The notes: a model not told the origin generated them from the letters alone. 64,000 nt of DNA from Amphiura filiformis (GCF_039555335.1 NC_092631.1:13864305-13928304), one strand, 5' to 3'. Shown: positions 46,851 to 57,944, numbered from the stretch's first letter. A program made the numbers and translations.

Positions 46851-48271
46851 TTTAAAAGTATTAAAAAAATGCTTACTTGTGAAATTATGTTCTGAAAATT
46901 AAGCCAACTTCTTGCAGTTAAGTTCATAGTCAAGAAAACCTAACGTTTAAAATGTGCTCACAATATCTGGAAGTGAGTAAAGGGCAAGTTTTATTCCAAA
47001 AAAGTTCTTTTTAATCATCACACAAAAAATTAAATTGCCCTGATTATGGTATTTTCGATGCCAATGTCCTAATCATCATTTAATTCGACTTTACTGGGAA
47101 TAAAAGTTAAAACTATATTTACAATCAGTTTTGAGAAAAACCACCTAAAGCTCTTACTTTGGATTTCAATAACAGTCACTAAGTGTATGTTATCACAAGA
47201 GTTGGGCGCAGTATATTGACCAAAAATCAGAATACATAGAGTGAAATTAGTTTTTGTACAAGTCATCCAGGTGACCTTTTCTAGCATATAAAGTATATTT
47301 TCGGCATTCTTTGCAAAAATTGATGGAATACGGAATTTCAACTTTTATTTCCAAGTAAATTCGAATTAAATGATTATAGGATTGAGCATTGTTTCATCTA
47401 GCAAGGCAGAACAATTTTGTTTAATTAAAAATTTTATTCTGTATTTTACTGGAATCGGGAGTATTTATAGTCAATAATTCTTCTTTTTGAGTGTAAGGTC
47501 CATCACGTACATCGTAGCTGGAGAGGAAGGTCCATGTACAGCTAGCTAATGGTGTCTTCATCAAGCTCTTGAAGTCCAGGGGCATGTAGATGGGATAGAG
47601 AACGATGGTGTGCTTCATCGTTTGAAGTTATCCACATTCAGTTGGGCGATGACACTGCGCGAATCTTGTGTAATGTGTAAAGTGCTTGATCACTGTTGAT
47701 GAGTCCGACTCCAGTACCGGTCCTATTTAAGTTCAATCATGCCTTCTTTGGAAGGTCCCAACCACTTAGATATGAAAAATGCTAAGGTGATGAATGACTT
47801 CAGGTTGGTGGATTAGGTCTCCCATTCCTTATCCCAGCACTCTGTGCACAGCACGGTTGTTTGTTGGGATCATTTATTAGTTTTTCAAACAAAACATGTA
47901 CAACCAAATTTTAGGTTTAAACAGATAAAAGCGATATCATGCTAATGTATACAGATCCTTTTGAGTCATTCTCAACATTAATTTCACCTCTTTTATAAAC
48001 TTATTAAGTTTTACAGCATTTTTTAAAGCTTTTTCAGATATAAAATGTATCTATTAATGACAAAATTGGTGGTGCTATTTAGTTACTGGAAATTACTCCT
48101 CCAAGCTTTTAATACAAATAATTCCTTTTCCTGTTTGATAAAATATGTCTATAAAATTTCCTTGTTGCTTGTTTTACCTATTCCAGCTGTTTTAATGTCA
48201 GTATTAATCACCTACCCTTTGCAAATAAAGAAATATGATTTAGGATAAATAGCGCCATCTATAGTTTACAT
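46851..48271. other. Unassigned interval left of the LINE fragment
   Basis: No recognised gene. A - strand frame at 47421-47618 (LYPIYMPLDFKSLMKTPLAS...) has non-random composition but no family I recognise. Its 3' flank (ctgtattttactggaatc) resembles the sequence after the PKS stop codons at 53554 and 60715, so it may be a remnant of the same duplicated locus. Confidence 0.35.
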
Positions 48272-49250
48272 TTAGTTAATAATGAAGCCAATTCTATATA
48301 CATCAAACAACCGTGACAGGAGGGTGTGACTGGAAGGAGATAACTCCAGTGGCAGATATGCGGCTTGGGTTGCAAAGTATCTTCTAGGAAGACGCTGGTC
48401 TATATCATCTGCAGATCTCTTTGTTGGAGGGATGCCAGAGAGAACTGAGAGCTTGTTGATATGTGTCGCAGTGAGTGCACCACTGATGAGTCTCATGACA
48501 TCTGTGAGGACACTATCAACCTTGTCTGTGTGGGCGCTGTGGCTCCATGCAGGTGCAGCATAGCAGTAGAGTACGTAAGAACGAGTGTTGATGTGCGCAG
48601 GGTGGTAAAGGATGCTCTTCAACTAGTGCCAGCAAATTTTTTGAGAAGGTTCACTCGGGCTCTGGTCTTGGCAGCAATGTTATTCGCATTCTGAGAGAAG
48701 GAATGGCTGCGGTCAAGCAGGACATCAAGGTACTTCGGCGTTGGGTCAAAGTGTAGTTTGGTACCGTTGAGTGAGATGTTGAGTTCTCAGTTAGCATATC
48801 TGTTCGCAAGATGGAAAACTGAGTAGACGGCCGTTGGTATGCTGAACTCGAGATGCCATCGGTGGAAGTAGCTGGCCGGCATGCTGAGATCCTGCTTATC
48901 GAATGGCTCAATAGTTTCAAAGGAGTGATGGGCTACTCCGAATGCTAGTCAATAGTCGATTTGACTTTTCGGAAGCCAGCTTTAGTAGAAGGGAGATATT
49001 CCTCAACTGTATCAGCCTCCATCATGGAGCTTGTAGATGCGTGCAAGCAGGGATGTCGGTCGGTAGCTCTTGGGATCATCTGCAGATTTTTAGGCTTCAA
49101 GATAGCAATCACTTTGGCAGTCTTCCATCTAGATGTGTAGTGGAGATGTTGATGCAGATGGAGAGGAATGAACGTAGTCAGCAGGTAGCTTCATGACTCA
49201 TTAAAGAAACTCAATGTGGACATCATTTCCAGGTGCCTTCCCGTTCTTCA
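48272..49250 (-). mobile_element. Non-LTR retrotransposon (LINE) fragment, RT domain
   Basis: Successive - strand segments read GRHLEMMSTLSF / TAKVIAILKPKN (RT motif with KAPGND-type core), EEYLPSTKAGFRKVKSTID, GTKLHFDPTPKYLDVLLDRS, ARVNLLKKFAGTSWKSILYH and YAAPAWSHSAHTDKVDSVLT, the standard C-terminal half of a LINE reverse transcriptase. The pieces lie in different frames with at least two shifts, and both ends are missing, so this is a dead fragment. Confidence 0.8.
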
Positions 49251-50225
49251 GCTACTTCAAAGTCTTCGGAAGTGAAGGCTGGACTGTGATGTAGCTTGGA
49301 GAAGCTTCTTTATATCCGCATTCACTGAGTGGGTGTGGACTTTAGCCTCAGCCGTTCTATCTTACCACTTTCCTTGTTAAATAAAAGTGAGGGTATGGAG
49401 TTAGCGTAAGTGGACACTATTTTGATGTACTACTACGGCCAGTGAACTTGTTGATGATGGGCCATGCATTGTGGCTGGCTGGCTGGAGTGGGTGAAATTA
49501 ATCTCTGAGACATGGACGTATTATAGAGCACGTAGTGCGATGGACTTGCAACTCCGATCATCGATGTGAGGTCAGCGAAACAGCGACCGTCACGCTTGCA
49601 ACATGTGGACGTAGATGGCAGCAGCATTTTTCTTTAATTAGCATATTCGTGACGTCATGTTAACGTAAGTCTCCACAGCACTACGCAGTAGGCCGTAGGT
49701 GGCAGCAGCATTTTTCTTTACTTTTCCAAAATGGCCCCGCCCGGGAGACGCCATTGGACGCCATGTTAGTGCAGGGTAATACACAGGGGAAGCCGACGGT
49801 GTCGCCACCTTTTTGTATTGCGCTAGTATACGAGTTGCAACGGCCTGTCTGAGACATCTTCTTCTCATCTGCCACGTCTCTTCTCGCCTTGTAGCTCCAA
49901 CAGGTCGTTGCCAGGTACTCCTCTCTCTTCATTGGTCACAGACGCATTGCTGGTTTTGTAGAGCACATTACAGTCTTTGTCCCAGCATGGTATGTTTGGG
50001 TTTCTCCTGCCCGTTGGGATTGAATGCTACTCCGCCTGGTGCAGCATCGAGCAGAATAGCAGAATAAGATTCATTCATATTACTGGTAGCAGGGTCTGGC
50101 TGGCACATGCGATGTTCCTTGAACTTTGGCCAGTCTGCTTTTCTTGAGCAGGCCTGCCTGATGTTCGATGAGACCAACGACAAATCAGGACAAGTCTTTT
50201 TGAATAAGTTCATCAGGATTGTTAG
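49251..50225. other. Unassigned repeat-derived interval
   Basis: No gene recognised. The phrase ggcagcagcatttttcttta occurs at 49617 and 49700. The - strand frame 49968-50213 (SSNIRQACSRKADWPKFKEH...) resembles retroelement-type coding sequence but I cannot name it. Confidence 0.35.
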
Positions 50226-50708
50226 ATGTCAATTATTGGTAAATTATTATGCTTTACAAATCCACTTGATTACTCACGTTTTTAGACGTTTCATCTTCCT
50301 ACGGAAGACTTCATCAGTAATGTGGTGGGCCAGCAACACTCTTGCTCTCATCTCCAGAGGGTGTAGTTCTTTGTAATAGCTGGTCATATACATGATTGAG
50401 TGAGTATGTCCCTTCATCGCGGTTGATAACGTTGGAGCCAAAGTAATCGACAAAGACTCATGTAAGCAAACCAGATGGATTGGAGAAGCAATGTGGATCA
50501 GAAAACGGGGGCCAACGTTATCAACCGCGATGAAGGGACATACTCACTCAATCATGTATATAACCAGCTATTACAAAGAACTACACCCTCTGGAGATGAG
50601 AGTAGGAGTGTTGCTGGTTCATCACATTACTGATGAAGTCTTCCGTAGGAAGATGAAACGTCTAAAAACGTGAGTAATCAAGTGGATTTGTAAAGCATAA
50701 TTTACCAA
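50226..50708. mobile_element. Penelope-like tail: inverted terminal repeat pair with hammerhead-like motifs
   Basis: The left arm (50226-50458, - strand sense) and right arm (50481-50708, + strand sense) are near complements. Each encodes the C-terminal end of a PLE endonuclease (GPTLSTAMKGHTHSI frame, and NRDEGTYSLNHVYNQLLQ in the adjacent frame). Each carries CTGATGA, an 8-bp stem-loop (TCTTCCGTAGGAAGA) and GAAACGTC. These are the parts of a hammerhead ribozyme core, known from PLE terminal repeats. Confidence 0.72.
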
Positions 50709-50995
50709 TAAAAGTCTTTGTCTGGTGGCTGCTAGAGTAGAAGGTAGAGGGATCTCTGCTGTCATAAAGAACCACTAGCCCCCGCTTCAAGCCTTTCAAA
50801 AGTGGTGTTTCTGCTATTAAAGTCTCCGCATTCAAAAGAGTTGGATGGGAGAAGCTTATCATCTTCAACTGGAGGTGGCTTGTACACGTTGCAGAAATGG
50901 GTCCCCATGGCCGGGTTCACAGGAGATTATCTAATAGTGGAGGTCTTGATGCCGTGTTTGAGATACGAAGCGATGGCATGCTTCGGGTGTGGTAT

Positions 50996-51608
50996 GAAGC
51001 AATCTTCGTGGAAATTGTATGAAGTTCTCCGTACGATGTATAGCTGTCATCTCAAAATATTTCTGTTGCAGGTGGTCTTATAAGTCATGGTTCTTAAATT
51101 CCTGTAATGAAAGGATCCACGTTGGATATCACATCATTGATCTTGAAGCCTTAGCAACATAGTCGTAAAACTGCATCGGACAGTCTTTCCATTAGTTTGA
51201 CATCTACCAAATTCTCTGCATATTCGGATATCAGGTGGTACGTGTTGGCTTCTTCGTTGAAGACTATGTTGTACATACAATAAAATAGTAGGACTCTGTT
51301 GCTTCTGTACTGTTGCAGTACCTTTTGATCTCGCCAGCTGATTCTAGGCACATGTCTCATCTGTTCTCTTTCGCTCCATACACCACAACGTTGGGATTGT
51401 TATTCTCCGATGGTGGCTGAATTGCAAGATTGGAATCACCTGGTAATGTGGATAAATTAGCATCCCAAAACTCTTTGTCGTCCTCATGATTTGCGGATGT
51501 GTTGTAAATGTGCTCATCATTCGCATAATCAGAGAAATGTTGGGATGATGATCGGTTTCTTGACTCTCTACCTCTGATAATTTCATGAAGATCCTTTAGA
51601 ATCATATG
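50996..51608 (-). pseudogene. Decayed NRPS condensation/adenylation fragment (copy 0)
   Basis: Diverged copy of 56473-57514. The open part at 51357-51605 reads MILKDLHEIIRGRESRNRSS and EFWDANLSTLP, nearly identical to the start of the C-domain frame at 57514. Further 3', YCMYNIVFNEEANTYHLISE and ERLSDAVLRLCC match the later part. The central portion between them is deleted and the frame is broken several times, so it cannot encode a working domain. It marks a third unit of the duplicated locus. Confidence 0.82.
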
Positions 51609-51627
51609 AAGTGTAACATCAGGGGGA

Positions 51628-51700
51628 AGAGTTCATTGGTAGAACACCAGCGCTGTCACCTTCGGAGCCAATTTTTGTCCATTTTAAGATAAGCATATTC
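51628..51700 (+). repeat. tRNA-like SINE head
   Basis: GTTCATTGGTAGAACACCAG then CGCTGTCACCTTCGGAGCC resembles a tRNA D arm and anticodon arm. Same element as 57535. Confidence 0.5.
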
Positions 51701-52071
51701 CTGGTACATCACTTTGTGAAGGTGACTTGCAGGACTCTTAAGAATCTCGATGTGGACGACATCATTTCCAGGTTCACCTTATGCAGATTATCTCTGTCTA
51801 GGTTAGTGTGCTCCAAGGTCATCGGACTTCGGTAGGTTAATCTTCATTAAGCTTTCTAGGTGAGCCTTCCACGGTACTTGAGGAGACAATCGAACACTGA
51901 ATGAACACCTGACACTCTTTACTTTAACCTACTTACAAAAGCAGAGCTTATACTTAAGCCTATGAATGACGAGGCTTAAGCTACACTAGCAAGTACCACA
52001 TTCGTTGCAACGGTCGACCCGTGGTGATAGGGCAGCAGGCTGGACTAGTGTAAAGCTATGAAGAGTGTCAT

Positions 52072-52290
52072 CAAGGAATATCTCATTTGTAGAGCACTAG
52101 CGCTGTCTCCTTCGGAGCCTATTGTTATCCGTTTGCAGATAAGCATTTCTGGTACATCACTCTGTGAAGGTGACTTAGTAAGGAAAATATCACATTCATA
52201 TGCAATACATCCCATGCTGTATTAATGTGATCTTAGGTCACTGGATTTGGGTTCGGACTTTGGTGTGTTAAACCTGGTTTTGTGAGTCGC
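52072..52290 (+). repeat. SINE-like repeat with tRNA-like head
   Basis: ATCTCATTTGTAGAGCACTA and CTGTCTCCTTCGGAGCC, then about 120 bp, then ttaggtcactggatttgggttcg (B-box-like). The same body occurs at 57945 and 59528. Confidence 0.55.
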
Positions 52291-53553
52291 ACCTCTTTTA
52301 AGGCATATTGCTGGTGTTATTTGTAGCTCTATCGGTCTGAATGCCTCTGAGCTTCTGCATAGTCAGATGACGTAGCTTGCTCTAAATGCAATATTGGCTG
52401 CTGTATCCGTTGACTGGTGCGTTGCAGATTGCAGAAGCTTATGCTTTTTACTTCTATTGTAAAGTAGTACGTAGACCATCCTCTGCTCTTGCAGTCAACC
52501 ACTAGTATTTGTACCTCTTCTAGTGTATGCAAAATAGATTATCCTCCGTAGGGACTGTCAGATAATGATGATATGATTGTGATGATAACAGTGTTATTTT
52601 ATTATTATAGAGAAAATGGTGATATTTGATCTCTAAGTGGTCTCAGTAATTTCTGGAGAAAACGCTATTTTGCTTGTATTCCTCATTCTTCAAGTCATTG
52701 GTCTTCTTCTAGATGTTGGTTGGCTCTGTCTGTGGAAATCAGATGACTGGATTTCGGTAGGTTATGGCATCAGTTGTACTAAAGGCTACTGTAAAGACGA
52801 AGTGCAGAGTCTCGGTTGAATCTAATTATTAATAGAATTGTTGACATAGTTGGTAGAGTTCTAGATTGGTCTTGCCCCATGGCTTTAGATTGATTGGCAG
52901 GAGAGAGAAGTTGATCATGAATTGCGTTGATGTGGAAGGACAGCAACACAGCAAACACTGGATGTTTTACACATCCGTAAAGGTAGAATTTTTTTCCAGG
53001 AGATGTCCCAATTCAGCCGCTGTCCTTGTTTTACACATCCATAAAGGTAGACCAATAAATACAGGATGCACATGAAGTGCAGTCTTTGGCAATATCGATG
53101 TGACAAAACTGGCACAATAGGTATGAGATAGCGCCGATGACGGGTATTTGACTGCATTACGTATTCTCCAAGGTTTTTAGATACTTCTAGTGTTTCTGAT
53201 TCAATCATCAATGGTACTTTCCTTTTCGAAGTCTTATTGTACATCTGCTAATCGTTGGACATCTGAATTACGGATGTAATATCGGGGGAGTTTTAATTAG
53301 TTGGTTCAAAATATCCGGAACCTTGACACTAACGTCTCCACAAAGGCTGTTGTAATAAGACCATACACTTCTGAGCTGAGAATAAAGGGATTGATGATGG
53401 CAAAGAACTTTGCGACAATGTTTCATAGGATGAATCTTTTTATCGCTGTCGTAAATCTTTATGTCGTCCCTGTGGTTTGCAAACAATTGTTTTTAATTCT
53501 AAAACTTAAGTTGTGTATTTATTGGAATCAGGAGCAGTCATAGGCAGTCAATT

Positions 53554-56199
53554 TTACACAATCACAAGTTCAACGTCACAATCTTGACATTGCTCTATTC
53601 TATTTTTCACAATCGATGACAAAATCCGCGCAGGTGCCACTTCGACGAAGCTCCGTACTTCATCCTCGTAAGCTGTTAATATTGACCTCTTCCATTGGAC
53701 AGGTTTCACGAGTTGTTCGCGGAGAAGCGTTTTGATTTGTTGTGGATCTTGAACAATCGTCCCGCTTGCGTTCATTATCACTGGTAGAGTTGGTCTTTTA
53801 AATTCAATACCATTGAGTATTGGATCTATTCCTTGAGATGCGTTTGACATATACTTGGAATGAAACGCACCTGCCACACGCAGCTGGCGTACATCGATGA
53901 TTTCTTCACTGAACTCTTTTTGCAGGGATTCTGTCAACGCTTCGCACTCGTGTTCCTTCCCGGCTATCGTGTGCTGATTATCAGCGAGATAGGTTGATAT
54001 TTGCATATTTGGAAAGTTCGATTCCAAATAGTTTTGAAGAACTTCACAACCGATGCCAAAGACGCTTACAATCCCAGCTGGAGATCGTTGTACTTCAAAT
54101 TCCATTGCTTTTCCACGTTCTTGAACTAGATGCAGCGCATCTTCGAATTTGATAACACCGGCAAAAACTAACGCAGCAAATTCCCCCACACTAAGTCCAG
54201 CCACGTGCGTCACTTTCGCTATCAGGTCTGGTCTGTCCTTCCTCAGTTGCTCAATTTTGGCAATGCAGCTGACAAGCAATGATACCTGAACAAATTCTGT
54301 TGATTTCAGCTTTTGCGCTAGGGTGTCATTGTTACTTAATAAGATGTCAAGTAGGTCATAGCCAAGTACTTCTTTGGCCCTTTTGAAAATCGCTTTCGCC
54401 TCTGCACTGCCCTTCATTGACATACACATGCCTCGTTTTTCAGCACCTTGGCCTGGAAACATCAGCAAAGTTCCGACGGCTTTTCCCATCTCGAAAGGTA
54501 CCATTCTGGTCTTCAAGTTATCCGGAATGCTGACAGAATTATTATTGTGTGCATCATTTTTGTCTCTTACTGGCTTCACTGTTTGTGAACTTTTACTTGA
54601 AAGAAGGTCAATCTCTGAATCGCCTTGTACTTGATCTGCAATGTACTTGGCAAGAGCATTCAGAGTCGGATAACCAGAAGTATCAGCTATTTCAAGTTTG
54701 AAGCCGATGCGCTTACGTACAAGGTACATCATCTGTATTGCCAGAAGGGACTCCCCGCCGAGAGCATTGAAATTGTCGTCAAGATTGATATCATCAATTC
54801 CAAGTAAGTCGCGCCAGATATTTCTAAGCTCCTCAAGTATTTTTCTTTCGTTGACTATTGATATCGAAGGAACATCTTTGTCTTCGTCATTCTCCTCTAA
54901 CTCATCGAGCTTTCTGATTGGATCAAATCGGTTGGCATTTGTTTCCCACCAGCTCAGTTGGTTTTTGTACTTATGAGGTTCTGAAGACCTTTGGCTGCAG
55001 AGGAAAAGAAATTTCTCCACATGCTGTCGTTCGACATCATCCTGAAGACAGGAATATATAGACGGAAAACCTGCCCTGTTCATAACCTGTTCCCATTTAG
55101 CAGGTTCTAGCTTTGGTTCAGTTGATCGAAGTTGATAATCTTCAAAAAACCACCATCCATCGAGAATGCCCCAAACCAGATGTGCCCACATGTCATTTCT
55201 TGCAGTCTCTATGACGAACAATACACCGTCCTCCCCCAAACATGTTTTGATATTGTGAACAGTCTTCTCGATACTCTGAGTGGCATGTATGACATTATAT
55301 GCTATTATAATGTCAAAAGAACCGAAAACGCCTTGCTTTGGAGCATTCTGTGTGATATCGAAAGTGCTGAATTGCATCATGTGCAAATATTCGGAAAACA
55401 TTGTCCTTGCGTGTTCTACGAATGCCTTTCCTAGATCTGTAAACCAGTACTCTACGTTTGCCGTGTCTTTTAATTTGGGAAGAAGCTGTCTTGTAACATA
55501 TCCAACACCAGCGCCAACTTCAAGGATTCGAACTTGTTCACCACGTCTTGCTAGATTCTGAGCATATTCTGCTATCAATTGCATGTACATATTGTAATAC
55601 ACGTCACCAAGTAAATCACCCAGTTTGTCGAACTGATACATGAAGTTGAGATCTCCTTGTGGGTATATGACGGATAGTGGACTCATATTACCCCACAGAA
55701 CTTGCCGAAGGTATTTGGAGCAATGCAAGGGTAATCTAAAGCAGTCAGCCCATGCTGGATACTGTTTGATGGCAGTAGTAGCGATAAGCTCTGCATCAAT
55801 GTTCAATGCATCCTTACACTTGAATTTGATGACATCAAGACAGCTGACAGAATCATCACAGCCTAACGGTTCTATCAAATCATTCTTCGCTAGCTCCCTG
55901 ATCATGACAAAAAACAGCTTCTTATATTTCTTGAGCATGCCAGTTAAGTTAAACGCTTCGTCGAAGGACGTCTTCCCGTTGGTTTGTAGCAGTTGTGCAA
56001 TTCCGGTCGCCATTAACAAGTTGATTATGATAGCGGCACATGACTTTCCAAGCTTCAGCAAGAATTCGTAGACTTTCGTGCGAAATGCGGCATTGCTTTG
56101 GTTTTCCAGTAGACCCCGATGTTCTGATGATATATGCTGTGTCCTCACCTGCCACCACAGTATCGATGTTCTCCTCTTCAATCGGACATTCCTTCTCAC
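53554..56199 (-). CDS. PKS fragment: C-methyltransferase - carrier protein - MCAT-like acyltransferase
   Basis: An 881-codon open frame. Residues 54-380 are a PKS-type SAM-dependent C-methyltransferase (ILEVGAGVGYVTRQLLPKL at 225-243; AYNVIHA; GILDGWWFFEDYQLR; MNRAGF). Residues 450-525 are an acyl/peptidyl carrier protein with LGGESLLAIQ (Ser484 for phosphopantetheine). Residues 575-870 are a malonyl-type acyltransferase (MFPGQGAEKRGM, GLSVGEFAALVFAG with Ser670, VAGAFHS with His780), ending ELVIV-TAA. The AT resembles mitochondrial MCAT (AGFSVGEFAALVFAG in the human enzyme as I recall it). Residues 1-53 are out-of-frame sequence from the joined adenylation region, so the real start is uncertain; homology to the 60.7-64 kb copy begins at codon 54 (56040). 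No introns. The enzyme would extend and methylate a polyketide chain. Whether this truncated copy is expressed is unknown. Confidence 0.87.
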   Translation of the reverse strand: MRRNVRLKRRTSILWWQVRTQHISSEHRGLLENQSNAAFRTKVYEFLLKLGKSCAAIIINLLMATGIAQLLQTNGKTSFDEAFNLTGMLKKYKKLFFVMIRELAKNDLIEPLGCDDSVSCLDVIKFKCKDALNIDAELIATTAIKQYPAWADCFRLPLHCSKYLRQVLWGNMSPLSVIYPQGDLNFMYQFDKLGDLLGDVYYNMYMQLIAEYAQNLARRGEQVRILEVGAGVGYVTRQLLPKLKDTANVEYWFTDLGKAFVEHARTMFSEYLHMMQFSTFDITQNAPKQGVFGSFDIIIAYNVIHATQSIEKTVHNIKTCLGEDGVLFVIETARNDMWAHLVWGILDGWWFFEDYQLRSTEPKLEPAKWEQVMNRAGFPSIYSCLQDDVERQHVEKFLFLCSQRSSEPHKYKNQLSWWETNANRFDPIRKLDELEENDEDKDVPSISIVNERKILEELRNIWRDLLGIDDINLDDNFNALGGESLLAIQMMYLVRKRIGFKLEIADTSGYPTLNALAKYIADQVQGDSEIDLLSSKSSQTVKPVRDKNDAHNNNSVSIPDNLKTRMVPFEMGKAVGTLLMFPGQGAEKRGMCMSMKGSAEAKAIFKRAKEVLGYDLLDILLSNNDTLAQKLKSTEFVQVSLLVSCIAKIEQLRKDRPDLIAKVTHVAGLSVGEFAALVFAGVIKFEDALHLVQERGKAMEFEVQRSPAGIVSVFGIGCEVLQNYLESNFPNMQISTYLADNQHTIAGKEHECEALTESLQKEFSEEIIDVRQLRVAGAFHSKYMSNASQGIDPILNGIEFKRPTLPVIMNASGTIVQDPQQIKTLLREQLVKPVQWKRSILTAYEDEVRSFVEVAPARILSSIVKNRIEQCQDCDVELVIV

Positions 56200-57514
56200 A
56201 CGATTCTAACATATCTTGAAATTTCCACATTGGAGTCACTGGAGGAAGGGCTTGTACTGCTGCTGAGTGGAAATCATATATTAAGGCTGCAGGTGTTTCT
56301 CGTTCAAATATATCATTTAAACAGGCTTGGTTACTCGGTGGTACCGGCAAGAAATGTCCTCCAGCTTTCCAGATGCCAAGACTGCAAGCAATAGCATACT
56401 GATTCTTTTTCAGAGCCATGACAACTGATCTTCGCCTCAAATCCTCCGTCGACAAATTACAGCGCAAGAAAGTTGCAATCTTTGTGGAAATTGTATGTAG
56501 TTCTCCGTACGATGTGTAGCTTTCCTCGCAAAATATCGCTGTTGCAGTTGGATCTTGTAAGGCGTGGTTCTCAAATTCTCTGTGCACTGGCACGAACTGA
56601 TGGCAAGTTGCTGCATTGTCATTGCTCGTTGAAAAAGATTGAAGTAACCGGAGTTCTGTTGGTGAAAGAATTTCCACTTTGGATATCACTTCATTGATCT
56701 TGAAGCCTTCGCAACATAGTCGTAAAACTGCATCGGACAGTCTTTCCACTATTCCGCCATCTACCAAATTCTCTGCGTATTCGGATAACAGGTGGTACGT
56801 GCTGGCTTCTTCGTTGAAGACTATGCTGAGGGGCATTTTGGCATGTTTTGATCCGATTCGTAACGCATTGTGTGGAAGAGATTGGGCCTTGTAATTAAAC
56901 GATACAGAACACAGTGAACTCATACTGCGACCATGTGCCTTCCACAGCAATCCAGTTACTTGGTCTAATGGATATCTCGAATGGCTCTGCGTCTTCAACC
57001 ACTCATTTCTGATGTATCTTACGTAGTCATCCATCGTTTGATTTTTCTGGACTCTTACCCTGAACATCACAGTGTTGGTGAACATACCATCAGCGTCTGC
57101 AAACAAGTATGTTCTGGATGTCACAGGAACAGCAATGAAAAAATCATCAACGCCAAGGTATCGTTGCAGTACCAAAGATGTACAAGCAAGAAAATAGTGG
57201 AACTCTGTTGCTTCTATACTGTTGCAGTATCTTCTGATTTCACCCACTGAATCTGGACATATCTCCCTTCTATTCTCTTTTGCTCCATACACCACAACGT
57301 TGGTATGGTTATTCTCCGATGGTGGCTGGATTGCAAGATTGCAATCGCTTGGTAATGTAGATAAATTAGCATCCCAAAACTCTTTGTCGTCCTCATGATT
57401 TGTGGATGTGTTGTAAATGTGCTCATCATTCGCATAATCAGAGAAATGTGGGGATGATGATCGGTTGCTTGACTCTCTACCTCTGATAATTTCATGAAGA
57501 TCCTTCAGAATCAT
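56042..57514 (-). pseudogene. NRPS condensation (C-terminal half) and adenylation (N-terminal part) fragment
   Basis: Frame from ATG 57514. It starts just after where the HHxxxD motif of a condensation domain should be (QMILKDLHEII) and includes MFTNTVMFRVRV (C5-like), SRYPLDQVTGLL and SVSFNY. An adenylation domain follows: YTSYGELHTIS (A1/A2 region), GIWKAGGHFLPV (A2) and YIIRTSGSTGKPKQCRISHE (A3 core, with Gln where Gly is usual). The adenylation domain stops about 12 residues after A3. At 56041 the sequence switches to the methyltransferase region in another frame, and the original frame ends at 55949. Motifs A4-A10, the thiolation domain and the KS are absent, so amino-acid activation is impossible here. 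It looks like an internally deleted copy of a C-A-T-KS-MT-ACP-AT gene. Confidence 0.82.
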
Positions 57515-57534
57515 TTGAAGAGTAACATCAGGGG

Positions 57535-57605
57535 GAAGAGTTCATTGGTAGAACACCAGCGCTGTCACCTTCGGAGCCAATTTTTGTCCATTTTAAGATA
57601 AGCAT
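57535..57605 (+). repeat. tRNA-like SINE head
   Basis: Same sequence as 51628 (GTTCATTGGTAGAACACCAG, CTTCGGAGCC), lying directly upstream (in gene sense) of the C-domain fragment. Confidence 0.5.
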
Positions 57606-57944
57606 ATTCCTGGTACATCACTTTGTGAAGGTGACTTAGTAGGGGACAATTCACCTTATACAGATGATCTCTGTCTAGATTAGTGTGCTCTACCGGACTT
57701 CGGTAGGTTAATCTTCATTAAGCTTTCTAGGTGAGCCTTCCACGGTACTTGATTAGACAATCGAACACTGAATGAACACCTGACACTCTTCACTTTAACC
57801 TACTTACAAAAGCAGAGCTTATACTTAAGCCTATGAATGACGAGGCTTAAGCTACACTAGCTAGTGCCACAGTCGTTGCAACGGTCGACCCGTGGTGATA
57901 GGGCAGCAGGCTGGACTAGTGTAAAGCTATGAAGAGTTTCATCA

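Larger units (their letters stand above)
51609..53553. other. Spacer of the NRPS-PKS duplication (unit 1)
   Basis: Alignable by eye, with many indels, to 57515-60714. Shared landmarks: SINE-like repeats, the ggacagcgactctgg/ccagatata segment, ggtagacc-aataa-acaggatg, and the tgatgatggcaaagaact segment. No domain recognised in its frames. The 60715-57514 spacer is about 1.25 kb longer, partly from a family E MITE. Confidence 0.6.

Noticed and set aside
47421-47618. Possible host exon (LYPIYMPLDFKSL frame)
   Set aside because: No family recognised, a stop lies directly upstream, and there is no convincing splice acceptor; kept only as an unassigned interval.
54374-55561. Open frames on the + strand opposite the PKS
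   Set aside because: They are antisense shadows of the MT, carrier and AT domains and recur at the same offset in the duplicate copy.
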